A stretch of 21,086 nt of DNA from Vairimorpha ceranae (lineage: Eukaryota > Microsporidia > Nosematidae): positions 1-21,086 of the forward strand of contig NW_020169362.1 of assembly GCF_000988165.1 (NCBI RefSeq). The letters are read 5' to 3'. The notes under the pieces were generated by a model that was not told the DNA's origin, made no database searches, and was given only the letters and a program-made list of their open reading frames with translations. The position numbers were made by a program, and so were the translations under genes. Of this stretch, positions 1 through 8,208 are shown in pieces; position 1 is the stretch's first letter; each line of letters starts with the position of its first letter.

Positions 1-1069
1 AACCAGTTGTAGGCGAACAAAATTTTGTAATTTACTGATGTAGCAAAAAAGAGAGACAGAGGAGACATTCACTTTTTCATTCAGTGATACTTTAACCAAG
101 GTAATTAACCTAATTTATTTTTTAGTCTTGGATTTAAATTATAATCAAATTTATCAGACTTTATTTATTGCTGACACAACAATAGCAGATAGAAAAAACT
201 TCTGTTAGATTGTTACAAAAAATATTTGTATGAAAGGTCTGTATTACTAGGAGGAAAAAATATAATTGTAGAAGTTGGTTAAACGTTCTGTTAAGGCGTG
301 GTGTTATAAAAAATCCAACCATTACAGATGACTTATTAAGATATACTGTTTGGATTGTCGGATGTGTTGGCCGATCAAATTTACGCAACCTTCTTTGTGT
401 AGAGTTGAAAATAGAACAATATTGCCTTTAACAGATGTTTTAAGGAACGTAAAGTAATTACCAGGAATGCAGCCGGCTGAGAGGAAGATTTCTATCGCAC
501 TAAGTATATGCGGGCATATTCCTGACGTTCCGTGAGATTTAGAACGAGAAGACGTGTTATTGAAATATAGTTTATTTACAATTGCCCGGCATATTCTTCA
601 AAAACTATCTTTTCTCGATCTTCTGGACTCATCAATTCTTGGATTGTCTCTTTGTGTATACATTTTTGGGGTTCAGGGGAATTTTTTTTTAGGCTTATTT
701 GTTCACACAACAAAATTAATTAACAAACAAACAAAGATTAAAGAAGAAACATGTGGTAATAAAATACTACCACAGAATGTAATTTTATTAAATAGTGTAC
801 ATCACACTGGTGGTTTTGTCTCCTACCTTGTAGTTGCTTGTAATCATAATCGCCATGTAGTGAATCATTCAGAGGGATTTCGTTCAATTGATTGCACACA
901 TACAAATTACATTGAAGGATTTTGGTCCTATCTAAAAAGTACAGTGGGGAAAGAAAATGGGGTGCAAAGAAATTTTATAGATGATTGGATTGCTCAGTAT
1001 ACCTTTAAGCGTATATTTTTAATGAATAAAAAATCCGAAAAATTTGCTCAGCGGTTTGTAAAAGTGTAA
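1..1069 (+). pseudogene. Decayed Merlin/ISXO2-like transposase, relic 1 (5' end may lie outside window)
   Basis: Successive plus-strand frames read as pieces of an ISXO2/IS1595-superfamily (Merlin) DDE transposase. Around 70-190 is a stretch resembling the segment after the N-terminal zinc finger, including TTIADRKNFC (compare the family pattern T-x-x-D-W-x-x-F-C). Around 250-275, KNIIVEVG sits where the first catalytic Asp is expected, but the Asp is Gly. At 840-1065 one open frame contains VVNHSEGF and THTNYIEGFWSYLK, the family's third catalytic motif (Glu), followed by IDDWIAQYTFKR. The second Asp is not preserved: HHTGGFVSY stands in for the T-D-G type motif. Stops and frameshifts break the rest. 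Between roughly 450 and 750 there is sequence that does not fit the transposase and is locally less AT-rich, so it may be a later insertion. The copy cannot be active as it stands. Family assignment is firm; exact limits are not. Confidence 0.75.
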
Positions 1070-1425
1070 GGATTTTTTTGAATATAATCAATAATTTTTT
1101 TTGCTTTTTTCTAAAAATTCAAGGTATGCAAAAGTCGCTATAAAAGAACCCCATTTTAATTATAGTTTTGTTTTTCGTGTGTATTAGAAGTAATTTTTGT
1201 ATTATAGTTTATTAATGTTTGTTTACTAACATTGATTAGTTATTAAAACAAATATAGATTAAAAAGTAAACATTGACGACCAAACATATAAATACAAAAC
1301 ATAATTCTAAACTTCTTAAATTTCCACAAATACGTTGAGGACAATTAACATTATTCTTTTAAAATCTTTTTGGTATTGACAGAAAAATTATTATTTTAGG
1401 TGGAAAAAACTGACTATTTCCCATT
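1070..1425. other. AT-rich spacer between transposon relics
   Basis: No open frame or recognisable relic was seen on either strand between the end of relic 1 and the terminal repeat of relic 2. If relic 1 once had a right-hand inverted repeat it should lie here, but I could not match one because its left end is probably outside the window. Confidence 0.5.
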
Positions 1426-1453
1426 ATAACTCACTTTTGTAAAATATAAAAAA
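1426..1453 (+). repeat. Left terminal inverted repeat of the Merlin element
   Basis: The 28 bases starting ATAACTCACTTTTG and ending in an A run are the reverse complement of 2482-2509, with a single mismatch at the sixth position (T here, A in the other copy). A 27/28 match flanking a transposase relic is far beyond AT-rich coincidence. Confidence 0.85.
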
Positions 1454-1518
1454 CAGAAAACATATTTATTTTTAGAGTTTATTTTCATTATATAATTGAT
1501 TGACACGAATAATTACGA

Positions 1519-2327
1519 TCAATAATTCATTAAAGATTTTGTTTTTATCAGTGCAAACCTTCCTAATTTAATCTCATATAAATAACCCTGTAAAAGATGT
1601 TCAGATCTTCCAAACTGCTCTCTTAAGGGTTTTTTGCAATGCCATCCAACATGTCTCAATGTTTTGTGTATGCGTTAATGAATTTAAAGAATTAACGAAA
1701 TTTTTGAATGATTAATAAAAGAATATACATAATTAAAATCGCTTTCTAAAAAAGAATAAGCGGCCTTCTTATAACTAATTATATGTAAACAGGAAGAATA
1801 TATTTCTTAATTATTGGTTCTAAAGTTGATCTTGTTCTATCGGGTACCAAAAATAATCAAGCAGTGCAAGTTCTTCCTTCTACATCTCCAGAACCCCAAT
1901 GCTGCTGTCTATAACGTTTTTCGATGATATTTACGTTTGAAAAATAAAGATTTGTCAATCTCAACTATCTTCAAAAAACCACCAATTTTGTTATTACATC
2001 TCAAATAAATTATCTATAATATTTCACGCATTAGAAAACACCAATCTAAATTATGTTCTTACTAAGAGCAAGTTCATTATTTATTTTAATCGTAAATCTT
2101 TTCTACTCCAAAAATATAAAAAGAGAAAATTGTTCTGAGAGGTTTTTAAAATCATTAAAGAAACTTCATGATCGTACTGATAGCTGTAATCGTTTTTCAT
2201 GTTTATTGCATACCCAAACATATCCACCTACATAATGTTTATTAGAAATTAGATTCATAAACTCGTCACACAATGAACAATTCATTCTATTTTCTAGTAA
2301 TCCTAATTTTACTAAAAACTGTAACAT
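1519..2327 (-). pseudogene. Decayed Merlin/ISXO2-like transposase, relic 2
   Basis: The minus strand reads as a near full-length (about 270-codon) ISXO2-like transposase with several stops and frameshifts. From ATG at 2327 the first 53 codons are open. They contain a zinc-binding N-terminus (C-S-L-C about 17 residues in, then G-G-Y-V-W-V-C-N-K-H) and end at a TGA at 2168-2166. Further along are KIVEIDKSLFFKRKY (first catalytic Asp kept, the usual Glu after it changed to Lys), DRTRSTLEPIIKKYILP (the usual region before the second Asp, which is itself lost), NHSKN and THTQNIETCW (third catalytic motif). The tail ends at a TGA at 1521-1519. It differs clearly in sequence from relics 1 and 3, so it belongs to a different subfamily. 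Not functional as it stands. Confidence 0.85.
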
Positions 2328-2481
2328 AAGAAATTTGACCTAGCAAAAGAATCATAAATATAAATTGTTGTAAAATTTAGACTGAAAACAACTTCAAAGT
2401 TAGTATTTATGCAATTATCCTCATTTTCAAAAAAAATGTACTTTCTTTCTTTTTTCACCATTTTAATAGGTTAAAAAGATT

Positions 2482-2509
2482 TTTTTTATATTTTACAAAA
2501 GTGTGTTAT
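2482..2509 (-). repeat. Right terminal inverted repeat of the Merlin element
   Basis: Partner of 1426-1453; read on the minus strand it starts ATAACACACTTTTG and continues into the same A-rich tract. It lies about 155 bases upstream of the transposase relic's ATG, a plausible position for the 5' end of the element. Confidence 0.85.
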
Positions 2510-2769
2510 TTTGACAAAGGTAAGTTATAATAAGAGTTTACCGATATTTAGGTGTTTGGAATCCAGAATACATCTATATCTCTGGCAAGATATTACGTAT
2601 AGATCGTTCCAAATCGAAGTGCAATATCCTGTTACTAATTATTGGGCAAATGTGCATGGCGGGAACGATAATTCTCTCGGATGAATGGGCAGGATATATA
2701 AACATTAAAAGACCTTTGGCTTTAGACATTAGGTAGTTAGTCAAAAATTGTATTTTGTAGATCCCGTTA

Positions 2770-3440
2770 CTGGAAAGAATACCCAAAAGATTGAATCCTC
2801 TGGAAAATATTATCTTTTACCCCTTTTTGTGTATTTATATATTTCGGGCAAATAACCGACCAAATCCCAAAATTCTTTACGCCCAAAAATACTGTGTACA
2901 TTTCTTTTTTGCTTATTCCATATCGCTGTTCTGTACGCAAGAATTTTTTTGATACACATTGTATTGAAACCAATCATTTATATCATTCTTTTGTAGCAAA
3001 TCGGCTCTCATGCTGTAATTATTTGCGTCCTTTCTTAAAAGAAATTCTTTTTTATAATTTGCTATTTAAAATTTTTCTTACAATCTCTTTCAACCTATTA
3101 AATTCTTTTCCATGTCGTCAGTCCATTCAAATTGTTTATTTTTGCCTATTAAAGCATCTGTCATGTGCTGTGTAAGATCCGCGTAGTCCTTAATAAAATT
3201 TTCTAGTCATACAGTTAATCCTAACAACCTTCTTAATTCTAAAATATTCTTTAGAATAGAGAATTCAAATGTTTCGTTCTGTTTAATTTCAAATCGAGTG
3301 ATTTCTTACGTGTTTAAAGTAACACTTAACAATTTAATAATTTTTGCCAAAGTTGTAATTTTCCAATATTTACTCTCATTTTACTTTGTTTCCATCGTTC
3401 AATACACTCTATAAGTAAGCCCATCATGTTTTTTTTTGAA
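2770..3440 (-). pseudogene. Ty3/gypsy retrotransposon relic: end of reverse transcriptase plus RNase H
   Basis: Reading the minus strand from about 3440 to 2770 and switching frames gives the C-terminal part of a Ty3/gypsy reverse transcriptase. Seen in order are a palm/thumb stretch with ERWKQSKMRVNIGKLQL, then LRRLLGLT and FIKDYADLTQHMTDALIG (family pattern F-L-G-L-x-x-Y-Y-R-x-F-I), then FEWTDDMEKNFNRLKEIV (family pattern F-x-W-x-x-x-x-x-x-A-F-x-x-L-K). This is followed by the tether and RNase H with TEQRYGISKKEMYTVFLGVK (family pattern T-E-x-x-Y-x-x-x-E-x-E) and FQRIQSFGYSF. Multiple stops and frameshifts are present. The upstream polymerase core, protease, gag, integrase and long terminal repeats are not recognisable here. 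The sequence from 2770 down to about 2570 may be a continuation but I could not align it. Confidence 0.75.
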
Positions 3441-3964
3441 GCCCGATTAAAAGATCTCACCGTAAGAGTGAAAAAAATAAAATTTAATAATTTTTTATTT
3501 ATTTTTTAATCTGTACAGTGAAATCTTTTAGCAGAAGTTTAATAAGGGTCTACTATACTATATCATAAAAGATAAGGAAAATTTTATTTATTTTTTATCA
3601 CTTTTTTTTTAATTTGTAAAGTTCTTTGTATTTTTTATTAACAAAAAATAACACAAATATTAAGTTTATTTCTGTAAGAACAGTACAATATTTTTTACAT
3701 TATCATTTAATTTTATCAAATAATTTAAATCATAGAGTAGTGACTATCACAAAATTTAATTATTGATAAGTAGTGTATTTTTTAGTTTTGAACAATACAT
3801 GCAAGTCCAAAGACATAATGCAGATTGAGAAAAAAGAATGCACTAAAGCCTATTTCCGGGTAATTCTATTTTTTTCGACTCTTTACTCAGGAATGCGCCC
3901 TAATCTGAGATTTTTTTTAACTCCCAGGTTTATAATTTTTCAGAAGGCCTAAAGGAATAAGATT
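3441..3964. other. AT-rich spacer
   Basis: Mostly long T and A runs with no open frame that resembles a protein on either strand. It separates the Ty3/gypsy relic from Merlin relic 3 and could hold eroded ends of either element. Confidence 0.45.
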
Positions 3965-4840
3965 TATGATTTTTATAAACTTAAAAGATGCAATAGAATA
4001 GTGTGATTTTTGTATTTTTTGATATTAATAAAAGATGTGATAAGTGTAAATCGAAAATGCGAATAGAGTATGATGAAGCCTATGTAAATTTTCATCGGTT
4101 AAAATGTATAAATTGTGATTGTACAAAATCAATCTTATTGTCAAAAGGGTTTAAAATAAGCGACTCAAGTATACAGCTTAATGAATACTCGTTTATTATC
4201 TATTCTTGGCTTGAAAAAAATTATGAATACAACATGGCCGAAAACTCTAATGTATCTCTAATTCCATTAAGAGAATTAAAAGGCTAATAATTAATGTTGT
4301 TACGAAGGATAATAAGAAGAACAAGATAAAACTGGGAGACGATCATCTTATTCAGGTCGACGAAAGCATAATTGTTAAAAGCAAGCTTCACAAATCTCCC
4401 TCCGAAAAGAGTAATAAAATATAGAGAGGGACCTGGTTCTTGGGGGTTTTGAAAAAGTTTTAAGAAAGCTTGTTTTAAAGATAATTCCAAATATAAAAAA
4501 AAACATTTTTAAAATTTTTTTAAAAAGTATATATATTTTTATTTCACTGTAGAAAACAGATGGCCATACTTCCTATCCATACGCTATGGCAAATATTGAA
4601 TGCAATCATATTGTTGTTAATCATGAATTAGGATTTGCAAATGAAGAAAGACACCATAATAATTTGATAGAAGTAGAATGGTCTTTATTTAAATCTGACA
4701 TTAAAACAAGAAAGGATGTTCTAGGATTTGCAATTCCTGGCTACGTTTAGGAATACCAATGAAGAAAAAATAACATTGATGGCCATGATAGAGAAGACAC
4801 AGTCAAAGTCTTTTCAAAGTTGCTTGGATTATTGTTTAAA
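3965..4840 (+). pseudogene. Decayed Merlin/ISXO2-like transposase, relic 3
   Basis: This transposase is split across plus-strand frames. The first part (about 3965-4287) carries the N-terminal zinc finger: RCDKCKSKM, then LKCINCDC, followed by a helix-rich stretch. It ends in tandem TAA codons. The second part (about 4296-4436, another frame) carries HLIQVDES, the first catalytic Asp motif, and WFLGVLKKF after a TAG. The third part (4556-4750, third frame) carries TDGHTSYPYA (second Asp), VVNHELGF and LIEVEWSLFK (third acidic motif), ending at TAG 4748-4750. RNTNEEK, resembling the family's C-terminal tail, follows in yet another frame. All three catalytic acidic residues are still readable, so this copy looks less degraded than relics 1 and 2. 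No clear inverted repeats were found. Confidence 0.8.
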
Positions 4841-5874
4841 AAAAATAAATGTTTTGTTTTAAAAAAGCTTTTTTTTATGAAAAAACCTACTTACCTAACA
4901 TAATCAGCATTCTAGTAGTTTGAAAATTTCAGAACATTTTTTTTTCATAGCCCCCCTTGTGACCAAAGATTAGCCGGCCTTAGGCCTTAGAGCTCAATAT
5001 TAACCATACTTTCTCATCAATATTTGAAGTTTATAGCTTTTATATCCTTTGATGAAAATACTTTTTTTAATGTAGATGTAGGAAAATTTAGAGACCAAGC
5101 AAAACTTAAAAGGTCACAAACAGCATTAAAACTTTAAGCAAACCATATTTTTTTAGTAGCAGAATCGCAAAAGATATTTGATTATTAAAATTTACCTTCT
5201 ATCAAGGCACGTCCTGTTTTTTGTGTTAAGCAATCATTATGATACATCAAAACATAGTAGTTCAAAATTCGGCTCTTTTTTGAGTGTTTTAAAATTTATA
5301 ATCTTTTTACTAAAAATTATATAAATTTTACTAATTTTTTATTAAAATTTTCCTAACCAGCCTTCAAATCAATACTTCATTTCATATTTCTTTATACCTC
5401 TTTTTTAATTTCTTTCTTTTTTTATTTGTGAAATAACATTAAAATAATATATATTTCTACAATTGCAAAAAAATACTTCACTTTTTTAGACTCATCAACC
5501 ATCTCTTTCAGTGTCGCATATTCTTGCTTATTGTCGCAAAATAAGTTTTTTGTTGCTTAAAATTTGTTTCTCCTTTCCTCAAGTTTCCAAAAAATCACCA
5601 TTTCTTACTTTGCAAAATTTCTCTCTTTATAACACTCCTTACAATAATTTTTGTTACTGCTAAAAGACCTGTGCCACAATTTTATTCTATCACTATCAAT
5701 ATTTAAAACTTTTAATTATCTATGATAATCCAGCTAAATATGACCTTCTTCACACCTAGCTTTAGTTTTCATTTGTAATCTTTTTTTTAATATCCCTTTA
5801 TATAAGTGTTTTGCATAACTGGGGTTAATTTTTAATAAGCTTTTTCATTTTATTTGTATTTTTAAATATCTCTA
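4841..5874. other. Long AT-rich spacer, no confident gene
   Basis: About 1 kb between the transposon graveyard and the first intact gene. There is a small GC-richer patch near 4965-4995 (repeated AGGCCT-like sequence) and a doubtful minus-strand relic at 5422-5760, listed separately among the findings. Nothing else on either strand looks coding. Confidence 0.5.
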
Positions 5875-5877
5875 CCC
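5875..5877 (+). promoter_or_regulatory. CCC start-proximal motif of YIP1
   Basis: A CCC triplet lies five bases upstream of the ATG at 5883, in an otherwise CG-poor context. Such a triplet close to the start codon is a known microsporidian signal and supports the chosen start. Confidence 0.55.
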
Positions 5878-5882
5878 TTTTT

Positions 5883-6473
5883 ATGGAATTTGAAGATTTG
5901 AAAGAACAGTACGTTGATAAAATAGATATACGATCAGCTTTTACAGGACATTTAAGTGGAGATAAACCTTTATTGGAAGAACTTGGCATAGATTTTGGGA
6001 TTATTAGAAAGGAATCATCTCTTATATTTAAGATTTTCACACCATCATCTTTTGATTGTGTAGTAAGTTCTGATGTCACTGGACCTTTTGTTAATATCAT
6101 TGCTTTTTCTTTATGTTTACTTTTAAATTATAAAATGCATTTTAGATACATTTATTCTATATCCTTATTTTCAATATTTTCTACGTATCTTTTACTTAAT
6201 GTTATGGATCTAGTAGATATTAAATTACTAGAGTGTTGTTCCGTTTTGGGATATTCATTTACACCAATTGTAATGTTTTCGTTTCTTAACATTTTTACAA
6301 AATGGCTGCCTATAAAATGTAGAATATTTTTTGGAATTATTTTTGCCTTGTGGTCAGCTTATACCGCTTCTTTTGTATTTGTTAGGTATCTTAATGTAAG
6401 TAATAAGCAATTTCTTATTCTATACCCTTTATTTATTACTTATATATGTTTTGCAATAATTGTAGTATTTTAA
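5883..6473 (+). CDS. YIP1: YIP1 family ER-Golgi membrane protein
   Basis: This 196-residue protein has the architecture of Yip1/YIPF5. The cytosolic N-terminus contains the family motif LLEELGIDF (residues 30-38). The Yip1 domain follows, with DVTGP at 64-68 (D-L-x-G-P type), five hydrophobic segments (roughly 67-83, 88-106, 123-140, 146-168, 177-196), YLLLNVMD at 102-109 and SVLGYSFTPIV at 120-130. Yip1 proteins bind prenylated Rab GTPases and act in vesicle budding and trafficking between ER and Golgi. The protein is somewhat shorter than yeast Yip1 (about 250 residues), with the N-terminal tail reduced. The ATG at 5883 is preceded by CCC and gives the complete conserved region. The gene stands alone, with long AT-rich spacers on both sides. 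Family assignment is firm; YIP1 rather than another YIPF member is chosen from the ELGIDF and SVLGY motifs. Confidence 0.88.
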   Translation: MEFEDLKEQYVDKIDIRSAFTGHLSGDKPLLEELGIDFGIIRKESSLIFKIFTPSSFDCVVSSDVTGPFVNIIAFSLCLLLNYKMHFRYIYSISLFSIFSTYLLLNVMDLVDIKLLECCSVLGYSFTPIVMFSFLNIFTKWLPIKCRIFFGIIFALWSAYTASFVFVRYLNVSNKQFLILYPLFITYICFAIIVVF

Positions 6474-6993
6474 AATAAATATTTTTTACTTTTTATGCCT
6501 TCAATTATGATTAATGCAAATTTACTAAATATATTGTAAAGCAATAAATTTGTATTAATTTTAACAAATTTAATTTAATAAGGTAGAGAATTTTTAAATG
6601 ACTCAAAAGTTTTAAAATTTTAATCTTTTTTAAGTAATTTTACTAAAGTTACTTATATTCCAGTTTTTATAAATTTACTTCTTAATTATAATAATTAATA
6701 GAAGGATTCCAAACGTTATTAATAATAATTTTACGCTCTTAACAATACTGAGATTTGATAAAAAAACAAGGTATAATGAAGTGTAACATAATAATATAAA
6801 TAACTGTGATGTATATGTAACCTGAAAATGTTGTGTGTGCTAAAAGTAATCTGACGAACTGGCGTTTCTACAATAAGAATAACTCAATACACAACAAACA
6901 TTAAATAATGATGTATAACAATATAGTAATTATATTATAAAAATTTATAATTTCTATATATTTATTTTAAGTCTTTTTAATAAAATATTAAGT
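6474..6993. other. AT-rich spacer between convergent YIP1 and GID4-like genes
   Basis: About 520 bases between the 3' ends of two convergent genes. No open frame, RNA gene or clear repeat was seen on either strand. Confidence 0.5.
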
Positions 6994-7497
6994 TTAAACA
7001 AAACATGCTACCCCTTTGGTTCTCTCATTAATTCTTTCTAGTAATATTTCTTGTGATAAATTTCTATTTTCATTTTTATATAAATAGTGCCCAATAAAGC
7101 AGTCTAAATTTTTACAGTAACAGCAATAATAACATCCATCTATAGAAGCATCAGATGTATTATAAGAAGCATCTGGAAGTATAAAAAGCTCTTTCATTTT
7201 TAAATAAATGTAATTTGAATATTTAAAAGAATAACTGTCAGAATATCCTGGTAACCTTTTCCAGTATTCTTTATCTTCACCTGTTTCTTCTGTGTAAAAA
7301 GGATGTAGATTGCCAATTATTAAAGCTTCAAAATATGTGGATAGTTTAATATACGTTTTATCTGAATTATAAATTTTAAAAGTTCCACATAGAACTTCTT
7401 CTACATAATTTATGTTGTCTATTTTCATTTCAATACAGAAGGAATTGTCAATCGATAGCTGCTCACCGACATATTTAGAGCCATTTTCAAAAATCAT
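6994..7497 (-). CDS. GID4: GID4/Vid24-like substrate receptor of the GID (CTLH) ubiquitin ligase
   Basis: This 167-residue protein matches the GID4/Vid24 beta-barrel from end to end. It has FENGSKYVGEQ near the start (family: strand with G-x-x-F-x-G-x-Q), VLCGTFKIY (36-44), LSTYFEALIIG (52-62; family: L-x-T-Y-F-E-x-E-I-I-G), F-Y-T at 67-69, E-Y-W-K (family: D-x-x-H-W), MKELFILPD (101-109; family: W-K-E-x-F-L-V-P-D) and DASIDGCYYCCY (116-127; family: G-A-S-x-x-G-F-Y-Y). In yeast and animals GID4 binds Pro/N-degrons and delivers substrates to the GID/CTLH E3. The protein is little more than the core domain. The ATG at 7497 is the first in frame; the frame is open further upstream only to a non-ATG codon at 7548, so 7497 is preferred. 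No CCC or GGG precedes it, only a GG. The family call is mine from motifs; I could not run a profile search. Confidence 0.8.
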   Translation of the reverse strand: MIFENGSKYVGEQLSIDNSFCIEMKIDNINYVEEVLCGTFKIYNSDKTYIKLSTYFEALIIGNLHPFYTEETGEDKEYWKRLPGYSDSYSFKYSNYIYLKMKELFILPDASYNTSDASIDGCYYCCYCKNLDCFIGHYLYKNENRNLSQEILLERINERTKGVACFV

Positions 7498-8208
7498 TTT
7501 TATCCTTTGTTTAATTCTTATATATGTCTCCTTTACTAAGAAGATCAAAAAAAACAGTTTAAAACCAATTAAGCGTTATACTTAATTAAATAGATATTAA
7601 AATATACAACCAATATTTTTTAATAGTTTACATTTTAATTTAACATTTATATGAAATTTTTTATAAAGGGCTTATAAAAATGATAAAAATTACTAATAAA
7701 ATTTTTAAGGGGAAATAAAGGATAAAAGTGATTTATACAACGAGAATTCCACTAATACTTATGTGTTTACTAGATTAATTTTTGTCACCACTAAAAATTA
7801 ATCTTTTATATTTTACACAACCTATAATCATATTTAAAGACAAAAATATTTATTCTAAGAATCAAAAGCAAAATACATTAACTTTTAATTTTATATTGTT
7901 TATTAAAAATTAACTAGGGGTTAAATGTCTTACAGATAAATAATAATAATTACTAAATTTTACAACTTATACAGATACTTGTTTGTTATAAGAATGAATT
8001 ATCGTACAATTGTAAATTTTTAACTTAGATAAAATTTTAATTATCATTTAAACCGATGAAAGATTATTTTGCCATTAGAGTCAAACCTTTATTTAGAAAT
8101 AAATCATTAATGCTTTATAATAATCAGTTTTCTAAGAACAACGCAAAATATAAAATAATAAGACTATAAAAATATAAATACTTTTTAATAAAAATTTTTC
8201 AACGGCTT
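7498..8208. other. AT-rich spacer between GID4-like and USP7-like genes
   Basis: About 710 bases between two minus-strand genes. It holds the 5' flank of the GID4-like gene and the 3' flank of the deubiquitinase gene. No coding frame or clear structured element was seen. Confidence 0.5.

Larger units (their letters stand above)
1426..2509 (-). mobile_element. Merlin-type DNA transposon with both terminal inverted repeats
   Basis: About 1.08 kb bounded by inverted repeats at 1426-1453 and 2482-2509 (27 of 28 bases identical). It encloses one decayed transposase on the minus strand. Size and layout (single transposase of about 270 codons, short inverted repeats) match Merlin/IS1595-superfamily elements. 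No convincing target-site duplication is visible outside the repeats, so the true outermost ends may differ by a few bases or the flanks may have diverged. Confidence 0.75.

Noticed and set aside
161..388. 75-codon minus-strand frame
   Set aside because: It lies antisense to Merlin transposase fragments read on the plus strand and has no protein-like features of its own.
2053..2235. 60-codon plus-strand frame
   Set aside because: Antisense to the N-terminal part of Merlin relic 2.
2894..3175. 93-codon plus-strand frame
   Set aside because: It is the complement of the Ty3/gypsy reverse transcriptase and RNase H relic on the minus strand.
4284..4490. 68-codon minus-strand frame
   Set aside because: Antisense to the Q-V-D-E-S segment of Merlin relic 3.
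3944..4989. AAGGCCTAA-like words at 3944-3955 and 4976-4989 as terminal repeats of Merlin relic 3
   Set aside because: The match is short and built on a palindromic AGGCCT core, so inverted orientation is not informative.
5825..6100. 91-codon minus-strand frame
   Set aside because: Antisense to the start of YIP1.
7498..7548. Upstream extension of the GID4-like protein
   Set aside because: It would begin with TTG, adds nothing resembling the family, and the first ATG is at 7497.
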